A stretch of DNA of 32,350 nucleotides, taken from positions 1 through 32,350 of the forward strand of contig VGYR01000013.1 in NCBI GenBank assembly GCA_016872925.1. The letters are read 5' to 3'. The DNA is from Planctomycetota bacterium (GTDB lineage: Bacteria; Planctomycetota; Planctomycetia; Pirellulales; UBA1268). The position numbers and the translations under genes are program-made. Of this stretch, positions 24,533-31,939 are shown piece by piece. A model generated the notes under the pieces. That model saw only the letters and a list, made by a program, of their open reading frames with translations. It did not search any database and had not been told where the DNA came from. How positions within the stretch are numbered: position 1 is the stretch's first letter; every line of letters begins with the position of its first letter.

Positions 24533-25807
24533 TCAACGTCGCTTGGGGGTTTTTCGCCTCGCGCGGGACCTCCGCTGGCGGCCGTTTTCAATGGCCTTCT
24601 CGACGCCGGAGAGGGTGAGGTCCGTCCGGCCTTTGAGTTCAGCCTCGTAGAAGTCGAGGATGACGACACGGTCCTCATTGACGCCCTGCCGAGCCTTGAA
24701 TGCTTCCCACTGTGCGAGGAGCTCGTCGTCCGGGTGCCGCCGTGGTTTTCTGTTGGACGGCTTCCGAGGTATTGCAGACGCAGACGCTCCGTCGTCGAGT
24801 TGTGGATCGGCTGCGGCGGTAGTCGCAGGTGCGGGGCCGGAGAAAGGGGTAAGGCGGTCGAATGCGTTACACCAACTCTCAAACGCCGTTGCCCAGTCAT
24901 GTATTGAGCGTGTTGAATCCCTGGCCACAGACATCATTGCCTGGGTTGCATCCCAGAGGGCTCGCACATGGCTTTCGATGGCTGGGGCCATCGAGCCCCA
25001 CAATAGAGCCTCACGCGCGGCGTTGTTTCGCAGCTTGAGGAGAGGGCCGACGGTGGGCTCGCATTCGAGAAGTACGGATCGCTCGCCGTCCGGGCACCAA
25101 GCCACCGAGTTCTTTCCGGCGGGAATGTCGGGCATTGGCGTCGGTGGGATGTGCCGAGCTTTTTCGCAGAGTTCATATGTCGCCCGGGTCGCTTCCATGA
25201 ATCGTGCAATCTGCAGGCGATCGGGAGTCGTGGGTGTGTTCCGTTGCTCAAACGGGCGCAGTTTTTCGATTGCGTCCTGTGCAGCGCGATAGATTGGCGA
25301 CCACTGCTTCTGGTCGAGGTCTGATGGCAAGGCAGCTATCGCCCTGATCTGGTCAACCACGGCGTCGATCCGCTCGATCACAAGCGGCATCGACGTGTTC
25401 CAGGTCTTCGTCTCGTGCACGGCGGCATGATGAAGGCCGCGTAGGCGCGAGGGGTTGATGAGCCGCTCGCGGTCGAGGAGCAAGTTGGCGTAGGCGCGGA
25501 AGGCGATGGGAGCCAGGTTTACGCCCTCGCCGTGGCGCAGGCCCGTCCTGCCGCAAAAGCGGATCGTGTCATTGATGGCGCACTCCATTGCGCCCCGGCA
25601 CGGCCATCGTTCGGCAGCGGCGATCTGGGCTGGGCCGATGCCATCGGCACACGGGCCGTATGGGCCTGGTGAGATGTATTCTCGGAGGGCATCGCTGAGG
25701 ACGACCGTTGCCCGCGGGTCGGGCGAGTCGGCGACAGGGCCGAGGAACCTGTGCAACAGGTTCACGGCTTCCGCTGCGGCGTCCGTGAGAGCGCGGATGG
25801 AGGACAT
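24533..25807 (-). CDS. Hypothetical protein of the island (424 aa)
   Basis: I do not recognise this protein. It is mostly helical with scattered Cys/His/Trp, including CADGIGPAQIAAAERWPCRGAM (about 53-74) and repeated amphipathic helices. The C-terminal 90 residues are basic (RKPSNRKPRRHPDDELLAQWEAFKARQ, ending GRQRRSRARRKTPKRR), suggesting nucleic-acid binding. The ATG at 25807 has no clear ribosome site; a TTG at 25855 would add 16 residues. It lies upstream of the operator-like repeats and the alpA-primase operon on the same strand, so it may belong to the replication/regulation module. No membrane segment is seen. Confidence 0.65.
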   Translation of the reverse strand: MSSIRALTDAAAEAVNLLHRFLGPVADSPDPRATVVLSDALREYISPGPYGPCADGIGPAQIAAAERWPCRGAMECAINDTIRFCGRTGLRHGEGVNLAPIAFRAYANLLLDRERLINPSRLRGLHHAAVHETKTWNTSMPLVIERIDAVVDQIRAIAALPSDLDQKQWSPIYRAAQDAIEKLRPFEQRNTPTTPDRLQIARFMEATRATYELCEKARHIPPTPMPDIPAGKNSVAWCPDGERSVLLECEPTVGPLLKLRNNAAREALLWGSMAPAIESHVRALWDATQAMMSVARDSTRSIHDWATAFESWCNAFDRLTPFSGPAPATTAAADPQLDDGASASAIPRKPSNRKPRRHPDDELLAQWEAFKARQGVNEDRVVILDFYEAELKGRTDLTLSGVEKAIENGRQRRSRARRKTPKRR

Positions 25808-25884
25808 CGTCTTATTGAGGGGGTGCCCCCGATTGTGCCGGGATTGGTTTGCCAATCAATGCCCCAGGACGCCGGGGATCGCAG

Positions 25885-25905
25885 GGGCCGGCAGGATGCC
25901 GGCCC
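25885..25905. repeat. Hairpin GGGCCGGCA-GGA-TGCCGGCCC
   Basis: A perfect 9-bp stem with a GGA loop. Its core CCGGCAGGATGCCGGC is identical to that of the hairpin at 26441-26457, and a degraded copy (CCGGCAGGATGCCG) lies at about 26188-26201. Confidence 0.7.
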
Positions 25906-26162
25906 GGGCCGCAAGGCGGAGAAGGGGCCGAGATGCAAAGGCGGGGCGGGGGCGTGGACGAGCGGAGGCCGCTCGCGGCGAGTGGCCCCTCGCGCAGGCC
26001 GGCGAGCCGCCGCGGCCGGAGCGGAGCTGCTATACGCGAAGCGGCCCGCATGGACGCGGTGTCCGGCGGCGTAGCCGTAACCGTGCACTGAGAAGGGAAT
26101 ACGTTAGGCGCGAATCAACGCTGCGCGAGTATCGCCCCGGCGCATCGGCTCGGGCTCGACAC

Positions 26163-26225
26163 GGCGGCATGGATGCCGCCGCTGAATCCGGCAGGATGCC
26201 GTCTGGCGGCCGAAGGATCGGCCGC
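26163..26225. repeat. Two neighbouring hairpins with GGA-containing loops
   Basis: GGCGGCA-TGGA-TGCCGCC lies at 26163-26180 and GCGGCCGA-AGGA-TCGGCCGC at 26206-26225. A partial GGCAGGATGCC copy lies between them. The shared GGAT loop with differing stems shows paired changes, which suggests selection on structure rather than on sequence. Confidence 0.6.
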
Positions 26226-26438
26226 ACCGATAGCCGCGCCAGCGGCCCACAGCGGCGGGGATGCCCTCGATTCCGCACTCAGGGGAGGGGGAAGCCGGGG
26301 GCGCGGCGCATGCCGCATCGCGGGGGGCGGCGAGGGGGAGGGGGGCGAGTCGATGCCGGATGCGGAGACGAGCCCCCTTCCCCCTGATGAGCCCCCCGCA
26401 GAGACCATCATCGAGGGCTAGCCGCTGCTCAGAACAGT

Positions 26439-26460
26439 AAGCCGGCAGGATGCCGGCTTT
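26439..26460 (-). terminator. Hairpin downstream of the restriction-modification operon
   Basis: AAGCCGGCA-GGA-TGCCGGCTT forms a 9-bp stem about 25 bases after the stop of the last gene of the minus-strand operon. The following minus-strand bases (ACTGTTCT) are only weakly U-rich, so termination is possible but not certain. It is also one of the GGA-loop repeats of this gap. Confidence 0.4.
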
Positions 26461-26484
26461 CCGCTGTGTTTGGAAGCAGCTGAC

Positions 26485-26673
26485 TTACGTCGCGCGGCGG
26501 ATCAGCGCGGGTCGATGAAGCGGTCGCACAGCCGCGGCGTTGGCAACGGCGACATGCGCGCGGTGGTCAACCTGCGCCACGGCCGTTGTCATTAGCCGCG
26601 GTTGAATCTCGGAAACCTTGACCTCAAAGGCAACAGACGGCTTTTGCTGCGACAGGTTCGTTTCGTTTGTCAT
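26485..26673 (-). CDS. Small protein of unknown function (62 aa), end of R-M operon
   Basis: This short protein (MTNETNLSQQKPSVAFEVKVSEIQPRL...) has no recognised domain. The case for a real gene is its 4-base ATGA overlap with the DUF6941 gene and its position as the last frame of a continuous operon. The middle segment FEVKVSEIQP looks like a beta strand; the C-terminus is Ala/His/Arg-rich. Confidence 0.5.
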   Translation of the reverse strand: MTNETNLSQQKPSVAFEVKVSEIQPRLMTTAVAQVDHRAHVAVANAAAVRPLHRPALIRRAT

Positions 26674-27089
26674 TGGATACCCTCCGGGGGTGTGCCGTCG
26701 ACGACCGGAAGTCGCCGCTCAATTAGGGGCGTAATACCATTCCATAACGCCTGTAAAACGTACATCCCCGGGCGAGGGAAGGCAACGTTTTCGACCTTAG
26801 CGATGATTTCGGCCACAACGAGCGGATTGTTTAGCTCGACTGGGCAAGACACTGCCAAGACGGGCTCAGTCTCGTCATTTATTTCGACGATTCTGAAGTC
26901 CACGCTCCCGGCGGATCTGCCATCAGTGATCGCAAGGTAGAACGCCATTCGACCGTGAATAGCCGGAAACTGGTTGGAAAGCAGCCCGGAAAAAGTGCCG
27001 AGAACGGTTCGCTTTCCCGTTGTCGGGTCCGTCCAGATCTCGTCCGCGACCATCAAGGCTAGAGGTACGGGAGTCGTGTGGTCAGTCAT
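26670..27089 (-). CDS. DUF6941-like conserved hypothetical protein
   Basis: This 139-aa protein has the pattern I associate with DUF6941: MVADEIWTDPTTGKRTVLGTFSGL near the start (about 13-36), FPAIHGRMAFYLAITDGRSAG (about 41-61), then beta strands and a closing PRPGMYVLQALWNGITPLIERRLPV (about 106-129). It looks like a small all-beta protein with no catalytic motif. A TTG two codons earlier is possible; the ATG at 27089 is preferred. It begins 24 bp after the nuclease stop and overlaps the small downstream gene. Being inside the operon suggests a role linked to restriction-modification or other defence, which is inference. Confidence 0.7.
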   Translation of the reverse strand: MTDHTTPVPLALMVADEIWTDPTTGKRTVLGTFSGLLSNQFPAIHGRMAFYLAITDGRSAGSVDFRIVEINDETEPVLAVSCPVELNNPLVVAEIIAKVENVAFPRPGMYVLQALWNGITPLIERRLPVVDGTPPEGIQ

Positions 27090-27113
27090 TTGCAATTCTT
27101 CTTGGATGCGTCG

Positions 27114-28013
27114 CTATTCGTCGTCGCTGCTGTCGTCCTCTGACACAGCATCGATGTCTGGAATTGTGGCGTCAGTCGGAGTTTCGTCAGCCCAACGGAT
27201 GTACGTGCGGTTGCGTATGCCGTACTCGCGAACGATCTCCGCGATCACCTGGTCGAGCGTTAGCAATCGATCGCCGCGTGTCGGGTCGGGGCTCTCTGTA
27301 GGCCAGGGCGGCCGGCCGCGTCGGGGGGGTGGTGTGAGCACGTCGAAGAAACCGACGTGCGTGCCGGACGAATCGTTTGTGTCATAGAGTCCGACGAAGA
27401 ACCGCTCGAACTTGGCGGCCGGGTCGCTGGTGTCGGCTCGTCCGGCGCGAGGGCGGAACGTCATCACGGCGTGCGCGAACGACGATTTGTCCGTTGTCCC
27501 GTCGTCGCATGCGTCGATCGGAATGAAGAAGACGCCGATCAAGACGGCATAAGGAAACCGCTCGTGGTGATCCATGGCCTCGGCGCGGAGTTCATGGTCG
27601 TTACGGACCATGTTCTTCGTGTATCGCCCGATGGTCAGCCGGCCCGTAGCTCGATCCTTCTTCGCATCACGGAAGTTCAGGGTCTTGATCGAAACAAGGA
27701 GCTCAAGGCCTGTGTCGGAGGTGGCGTAACGCACGTCGGTCTTTTTGATCTTCTTGTTCGACCCGCTCGCACTGCCGGTTTCGCGGCCCGACCCGTCGGG
27801 CATTGGAAGAATGGAATCGAATCGCCCGGTAGCTCGCAGCTTGGACGCAAGCAGCACGGCAATCGAGTTCGAGAGACGTTCGGAGTAGTTCTTCTTGAGA
27901 TCGCGATCTGCGCCGTCGGCGGGACGCGGGCCGGCATGGCGCAAAGCGTCCTCAAACGTCTGGATAGACGGCGCGGGAGTCGTGGCTTTCGCTTTGGGTT
28001 TCTTCTTCGCCAT
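27114..28013 (-). CDS. Candidate type II restriction endonuclease partner of the C5-methyltransferase
   Basis: This 299-aa protein has no family I can name with certainty. It starts 15 bp after the methyltransferase stop, where a restriction enzyme is expected. A Lys-rich N-terminus is followed by TDVRYATSDTGLELLVSIKTLNFRD (about 92-116): Asp93 followed by a beta-hairpin with Ser-Ile-Lys110 fits a PD-(D/E)xK-like core with Glu104 or Ser108 at the variable site. Then come YTKNMVRNDHELRAEAMDHHERFPYAVLIGVFFIP (about 131-165) and FERFFVGLYDT (about 202-212). The C-terminus is very acidic (DAVSEDDSSDDE). The alternative is an accessory protein of unknown role. The nuclease call rests on position plus one weak motif. 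Confidence 0.6.
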   Translation of the reverse strand: MAKKKPKAKATTPAPSIQTFEDALRHAGPRPADGADRDLKKNYSERLSNSIAVLLASKLRATGRFDSILPMPDGSGRETGSASGSNKKIKKTDVRYATSDTGLELLVSIKTLNFRDAKKDRATGRLTIGRYTKNMVRNDHELRAEAMDHHERFPYAVLIGVFFIPIDACDDGTTDKSSFAHAVMTFRPRAGRADTSDPAAKFERFFVGLYDTNDSSGTHVGFFDVLTPPPRRGRPPWPTESPDPTRGDRLLTLDQVIAEIVREYGIRNRTYIRWADETPTDATIPDIDAVSEDDSSDDE

Positions 28014-28028
28014 GAGCTTAGCTGCGGC

Positions 28029-29234
28029 TCAACGGAGCACTCGGGTCGATGATCGCGCCGTGGTGCGGCGCTTCAACTTTGGTCGGGGCGCGTCGGCTGG
28101 GGCCGCCGCAATCGCTCGCTGAAGATCCCGGTCAAAGGCTGCGGGGCGTTTGAGATTGCCTCGTGAAAGCCGCGACAAAAAGCCCTGGAGGGCGCGGTGG
28201 GAAAGTGGCTTCGTCGGGAACTTCAAGAAGTCTTGGATAGACTTTGCGGGCTTTGAGACCGGCCAAGTGGAAACGTCGACGGTCCATGCGTCGCCGTCGT
28301 CGCTGAATGCGGCGCGCGGCCAGGCACTTCGCCGGTCGAACGGAACCGGTAGCAAGGGCTTCCACGTCGTCGTGGCACTGAGGCGGCTGCCGACCCACTC
28401 CGCGACCGGAACGGACACCGCGTTACCGACCAGCTTCCAGCGGTGGCTGTTGCGAGCGACCTCGGCGGCCGGGAGGGACCAGTCCGGGTCGAAACCTTGG
28501 AGGCGTTCCGCGTCGCGGATGTCCGGCGTCACGAACTGCCCATCGGGCATCCAGATCGCAGGCGGGGACGGGATTCCGATGGTCGAGCCGCCCTTCAGCG
28601 TCGGGACTGCGTCCACAGCCCAACCGAGGCCCCGAAGGCCTTCGGTCCAGAAGAAGCCGCAGGCTACGTCCTTGGCGGCTATGGGATCGCGGGGCTGGCG
28701 GCTGGCCTCGAGCAGCAGTGGGGCGGGCGACTTCTCCTTGGACGCCACGATGAAGACTCGCTCGCGGCGCTGCGGCAAGCCAAAAGCCCGCGTGTCGAGA
28801 ACGCGATACGCCCAGTGATAACCGAGGCGTTCGAGTTCGCTCGTCACATGCCTGATCGCGTTTCCGCGGCCGAGCTGAAGCATGAACGGCACATTTTCAA
28901 GAACCACCCAGGGTACGTCAGACGCACGAAGCAGGCGGAAGACGTGATCGACGAGGCTCGATTGCTGGCCGCGAAGCCCCTTCGTCAGACCGGCCTGAGA
29001 CAGGTCCTGGCAAGGAAAGCCGGCGACGACGAGGTTCACGGCGCGTGGGAGCCGTTTCAGCGTCGTGACATCTTCGTGAACCGGAACCTTCGGAAATCTG
29101 TTCCGGAGAACCGCAACGGCTCCGGGCTCAATCTCGCAGAGCAGCTCGGTGTGGTGGCCGGCGCGAGCCAGGCCGAGTTCAAGACCGCCGATCCCGGCGA
29201 ACAGGCCGGCGACGTGAAGGGATGAGTTTGCCAT
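28029..29234 (-). CDS. DNA (cytosine-5)-methyltransferase
   Basis: This 401-aa enzyme transfers a methyl group from S-adenosylmethionine to C5 of cytosine in a specific site. Motif I GLFAGIGGLELGL (about 10-22), motif IV with catalytic Cys75 (GFPCQDLSQAG), motif VI ENVPF (113-117), motif VIII QRRERVFIVAS (155-165), and motifs IX/X with RWKLVGNAVSVPVAEW (265-280). The target-recognition region (about 190-255) is short, and a further 110-residue C-terminal extension of unknown role ends in a basic tail. The recognition site cannot be read from sequence. The Vsr partner suggests that deamination of 5-methylcytosine is a real cost here. The start lies within the end of vsr (56-bp overlap). Confidence 0.95.
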   Translation of the reverse strand: MANSSLHVAGLFAGIGGLELGLARAGHHTELLCEIEPGAVAVLRNRFPKVPVHEDVTTLKRLPRAVNLVVAGFPCQDLSQAGLTKGLRGQQSSLVDHVFRLLRASDVPWVVLENVPFMLQLGRGNAIRHVTSELERLGYHWAYRVLDTRAFGLPQRRERVFIVASKEKSPAPLLLEASRQPRDPIAAKDVACGFFWTEGLRGLGWAVDAVPTLKGGSTIGIPSPPAIWMPDGQFVTPDIRDAERLQGFDPDWSLPAAEVARNSHRWKLVGNAVSVPVAEWVGSRLSATTTWKPLLPVPFDRRSAWPRAAFSDDGDAWTVDVSTWPVSKPAKSIQDFLKFPTKPLSHRALQGFLSRLSRGNLKRPAAFDRDLQRAIAAAPADAPRPKLKRRTTARSSTRVLR

Positions 29235-29706
29235 GAGCGCCGTCCTTTGTCCTTGCTCTCCGCTCGGACTCGGTGCAGGCCGTGAAGAAGGCGGTCAGCT
29301 TTCTCTCGAGGCGCACGGCGTTCTTCACGTCGCACTCCCACACGGTCAACACCCGATATCCGAGGCGGCGTAACTCCTGCGCCTTCCTGGCGTCGCGGGT
29401 CCGATTGGTCGAAATCTTTTCTTCCCAAAACGTTTTGTTTGCGACCGGGATTCTACCGGCTTCCCCCCCTTTCGTTCTGCGGCAGTTCCGGTGGCCGTGC
29501 CAAAAACAGCCGTGGACGAAAATGGCCCACTTCTTCCGCTGGTTCGAGAGGTCGGGGCGGCCGGGGAGGGAAGCTGCGTTCGCCCGGGAATGGTGGCCCA
29601 GGCGGGTTACGGCGCGGCGCACGGCGATCTCGATGTCGGTGCCGTGGCGGCGCACGGCCTGCATCATTCGGCGGCGCTTGGCGGGGCTCACAATGTCGGC
29701 GCTCAT
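29179..29706 (-). CDS. vsr: Very short patch repair endonuclease
   Basis: This 175-aa nuclease nicks DNA at T:G mismatches made by deamination of 5-methylcytosine. It has the Vsr hallmarks: SPAKRRRMMQAVRRHGTDIEIAVRRAV at the start, catalytic LPGRPDL (Asp52), IFVHGCFWHGH (about 62-72), FWEEKISTNRTRD (about 93-105) and GYRVLTVWECDV (about 116-127). E. coli Vsr is 156 aa; the extra C-terminal residues are Arg-rich and overlap the methyltransferase start by 56 bp. It is first in the operon vsr-dcm-nuclease-DUF6941-small ORF, the reverse of the E. coli dcm-vsr order. Confidence 0.93.
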   Translation of the reverse strand: MSADIVSPAKRRRMMQAVRRHGTDIEIAVRRAVTRLGHHSRANAASLPGRPDLSNQRKKWAIFVHGCFWHGHRNCRRTKGGEAGRIPVANKTFWEEKISTNRTRDARKAQELRRLGYRVLTVWECDVKNAVRLERKLTAFFTACTESERRARTKDGAHGKLIPSRRRPVRRDRRS

Positions 29707-29951
29707 TTGCGTAACCTTGACCCAAGTTTAGGCGAGGGCGGCAGCCCGTCGGCGTCAGCAAAAAGTCGCCTCACATCGCAGTTGCGGCGGTTTTGCAGAC
29801 ATCGGCGATTCAAGCGGCGGCGCACTACTGCGGAACGTGCGCTGTGGCGCGACGTAGGGGATGGTTGCAGACCCCCCCGTAAGCATGGTAAGACGCCACG
29901 GTGCGTGCTGGCCGGAGATCAGCGTTTCTTGATGCTTGGAGGAGCGAGCCG
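29707..29951. other. Divergent intergenic region of the cargo genes
   Basis: 245 bp between the start of vsr (leftward) and the HIRAN-GYF gene (rightward), presumably holding both promoters. A weak candidate for the rightward gene is TTGCAG (29865-29870) with TAAGAC (29889-29894), spacer 18. I see no clear operator. Confidence 0.4.
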
Positions 29952-31382
29952 ATGCCTTCTGTGCCTGGCGGGGTTGCAATCGACGAGATTCCTCGCCCCG
30001 ATCTTTCGCTTACAAGCGTCCGATGGATGACCGAGATTCCAGACTCGGAAGATTCATCCATCGTCGAGGCCGTCGAAATGTTCACGGTCGTAGGAGAGCA
30101 ATACAGGCTGGACAGTGTTGAAGCAGCTGTGAGAGCCATTGAAGAGGAGGTCAGCTTTCTGCCTCCCCGCTTCTGGCTTGTTCCGGATAACAACAACTCT
30201 TTTGATCCGCTAGCAGTAGCCGTGTACGCCGTTTCTGGTGGGAACGGTTATCACGTCGGCTTTCTTCCGAAGGATCAAGCGAGGCATTTTCGCGACAGCA
30301 TGGAGCAGCTCTCGCGCGGTGGGCAGTCGCTGGAAGTTCTGGGCTGCATCACTCAAGGAAAATCGTCCCCGCATCCCAATGGCAGGATTTACCTACCGGT
30401 AGAGTTTGCGGCGCTTTGCGCCAGTGGCTATTCGAGCCAGGAAGAGAACCGCATTTCATGGGTCGAGGATGCCACGCCGGTAACACCTCGCGCCGCCACG
30501 GGTAGTCCCGGCGATGTGTTCACGTTCGAAGAGTTGTGCAAGATCTACTGTTGGTACGCCAGAAAGAGGCGGTGGTTTTGCTTTCCGCATGACTGCGAAG
30601 CTAAAGCTGAAGGGATTCGGTCTGCAGGCATAGGCCTTCCCGTGGCAGATTTCCAGCCATTTATGACGGTGCAGTCAGTTCCAGCGGGGAAGGCGAGCGC
30701 TCCCGCGGAGCGGCAGAGCCGGGCGGAGGCTGCATCGCAGTGGTTTTACGCAAAGAACGGGCGGGAGTACGGGCCGTTTGATGCTGTCGGATTACGGGAC
30801 GCCGCCCGATCAGGCCAGCTGCTGCCAACGGATCAGGTGCGCCGCGGCGATCTCACCCAGTGGGCTTCGGCAAGTCGGGTGAAGGGACTGTTTTCCGAAG
30901 CTGCCGTCGCTCCGAGTGCCAAGCCCGTCGAGTCATCGCTTGAGGCGTTGTTGTTCCAGCAAGATGATCTTCCAACTGAGTGGAGCGTGGGGCCGTTCGA
31001 GGCGTCTGCGCCCCAAATGTTCGAGAAGATAAAGAACGCCAAAATGCAAGGCAGTTATCCACTCCTGTTCAACGGCAGTCGGAAGGGCGGTGTGACGGGG
31101 CTCGTGTTTGAAAATCCTGGGGATGCAAGGCGGTGTTACGACGAGGTGCGTTCTACATTCGGCAAGAATGTGGGCATTGTGGCGCGACTCGGAGATGCAG
31201 CTCGGTTTTCGTACATGCACATGGAAATGCCGCCGCAGCTAAAGCTGCCTCCGACAGAGAACACTGATCTGGTGTTCGTCCACGGCAGAGTGGTTGTTCA
31301 TATTCGAATGGGGGATTGCCAGCCCGAGCCTGTGGTGGAATTCGCCGTAAAAATCGATTCGAGGGCGCGTTCGTTCGGTTAG
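29952..31382 (+). CDS. HIRAN and GYF_2 domain protein, novel architecture
   Basis: This 476-aa protein is the only rightward gene of the island. The N-terminal domain at about 43-130 (FTVVGEQYRLDS...FWLVPDNNNSFDPLAVAVYAVSGGNGYHVGFLPKDQARHF) matches HIRAN, a domain known to bind single-stranded 3' DNA ends in Rad5/HLTF. A Cys/Trp-rich middle (about 188-235, LCKIYCWYARKRRWFCFPHDC) is unassigned. A GYF_2 domain follows at about 263-313 (QWFYAKNGREYGPFDAVGLRDAARSGQLLPTDQVRRGDLTQWASAS). The C-terminal 150 residues form an unknown alpha/beta domain. No nuclease or helicase motif is seen. The start is fixed by GGAGGAG 7 nt before the ATG. Its stop lies about 200 bp inside attR, and the base composition looks less GC-rich than the core. 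Confidence 0.75.
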   Translation: MPSVPGGVAIDEIPRPDLSLTSVRWMTEIPDSEDSSIVEAVEMFTVVGEQYRLDSVEAAVRAIEEEVSFLPPRFWLVPDNNNSFDPLAVAVYAVSGGNGYHVGFLPKDQARHFRDSMEQLSRGGQSLEVLGCITQGKSSPHPNGRIYLPVEFAALCASGYSSQEENRISWVEDATPVTPRAATGSPGDVFTFEELCKIYCWYARKRRWFCFPHDCEAKAEGIRSAGIGLPVADFQPFMTVQSVPAGKASAPAERQSRAEAASQWFYAKNGREYGPFDAVGLRDAARSGQLLPTDQVRRGDLTQWASASRVKGLFSEAAVAPSAKPVESSLEALLFQQDDLPTEWSVGPFEASAPQMFEKIKNAKMQGSYPLLFNGSRKGGVTGLVFENPGDARRCYDEVRSTFGKNVGIVARLGDAARFSYMHMEMPPQLKLPPTENTDLVFVHGRVVVHIRMGDCQPEPVVEFAVKIDSRARSFG

Positions 31383-31939
31383 GAAGTCGGCGCGTCGGGG
31401 CTCCTCTCGGATTGACCGGCGGCGAGGCGTCGAGCGAGAGCCGCGAGGACGGCGATTGAGTAAGGCGGCAGCGACGGCAAAATGGCCAAAAGCTCAATGA
31501 GCCGGTCCGCCGCCGGTGTGCCGGATTCTGTGCCGGGTGCTGGCGGATTTCGCGTCTCGCGGCCAGAATCCGCTGGTTGCTCGACTCCCCGTGGGGGTAT
31601 ATGAACAGCCGTACAGTCCGCAAACGCGGGCGGTGCGGCTGTTTCTTTTTCCGTCTGCTGCCGTTTGCTGCCGTCTGCGTGCATGTGCGACGTCGGATTT
31701 GACGTCGCTTTTTGGAAGTGTTCCTCGGTCACTTGCAGGTAGTGCTTCCGGGCGACTTCCTCGCTGTTGCCGATCCACTCGCAGACCACGTGGATGGGGA
31801 ACGCATTGGCGAGCTCCGTTTCCCGCGACGCCCGGAGGTTGTGGAATAGCCTCGGCCACGAAGGCACCGACGCCTTCGAGAGTATCCGGAGCAGCTGGGT
31901 TCGCAGGTTGGCGTTCTTGGAGCGGTAACGCTGGATGAC
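31379..31939 (-). pseudogene. C-terminal remnant of a second integrase
   Basis: Codons in 31600-31939 match the last third of the island integrase: VIQRYRSKNANLRTQ, LFHNLRASRETELANAFP (HxxR pair), VVCEWIGNSEEVARKHYLQV with the nucleophile Tyr, and PPRGVEQ. The N-terminal two thirds, including the first catalytic Arg, are missing; upstream sequence is unrelated. Reading leftward through attR, the frame runs on into the island and stops at 31379 with an added tail that includes DRLIELLAILPSLPPYSIAV. It is not functional as it stands, and marks an older element in the same att site. Confidence 0.85.
31581..31599 (+). repeat. Attachment site attR
   Basis: TCGACTCCCCGTGGGGGTA is an exact copy of the tRNA-Glu 3' end (20301-20319) without the rest of the tRNA. 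It bounds the island on the right. Followed after two bases by TGAAC, also found just after attL. Confidence 0.88.

Larger units (their letters stand above)
25808..26484. other. Gene-free hairpin- and G-rich stretch inside the island
   Basis: About 680 bp separate the replication module from the cargo operon. No frame on either strand looks coding; the open frames are Gly/Arg/Ala-rich. It contains several hairpins with GGA-type loops (25885-25905, 26163-26180, 26206-26225, 26439-26460), an inverted GGGGG-TG-CCCCC near 25819-25830, and a run of G tracts of 4-6 at about 26282-26345. It could hold an origin, a structured RNA or REP-like elements. Confidence 0.55.
20301..31599. mobile_element. 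Integrative element in tRNA-Glu carrying a restriction-modification cargo
   Basis: This 11.3-kb element is bounded by the 19-bp direct repeats. It contains an integrase at the tRNA end, two AlpA/excisionase-like proteins, an AEP primase-DUF3987 replication protein, a 424-aa orphan, a hairpin-rich gap, a vsr-dcm-nuclease-DUF6941 operon and a HIRAN-GYF protein. There are no capsid, terminase, portal, relaxase or mating genes. The set resembles P4-like or phage-inducible satellites and other self-replicating islands that move with a helper, though no helper is visible. Confidence 0.85.

Noticed and set aside
25506-26387. 293-aa plus-strand frame across the hairpin-rich gap
   Set aside because: Its first third is antisense to the 424-aa gene and the remainder is Arg/Gly low-complexity with no ribosome site.
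26173-26421. 82-aa plus-strand frame with an acidic end (DAETSPLPPDEPP)
   Set aside because: The acidic end looks protein-like, but the rest is Gly/Ala/Arg from G-rich DNA, with no ribosome site and a hairpin at the start.
31561-31620. Possible second tRNA at attR
   Set aside because: Only the T-loop-to-discriminator 19 bp are present; no acceptor 5' strand, D arm or anticodon arm.
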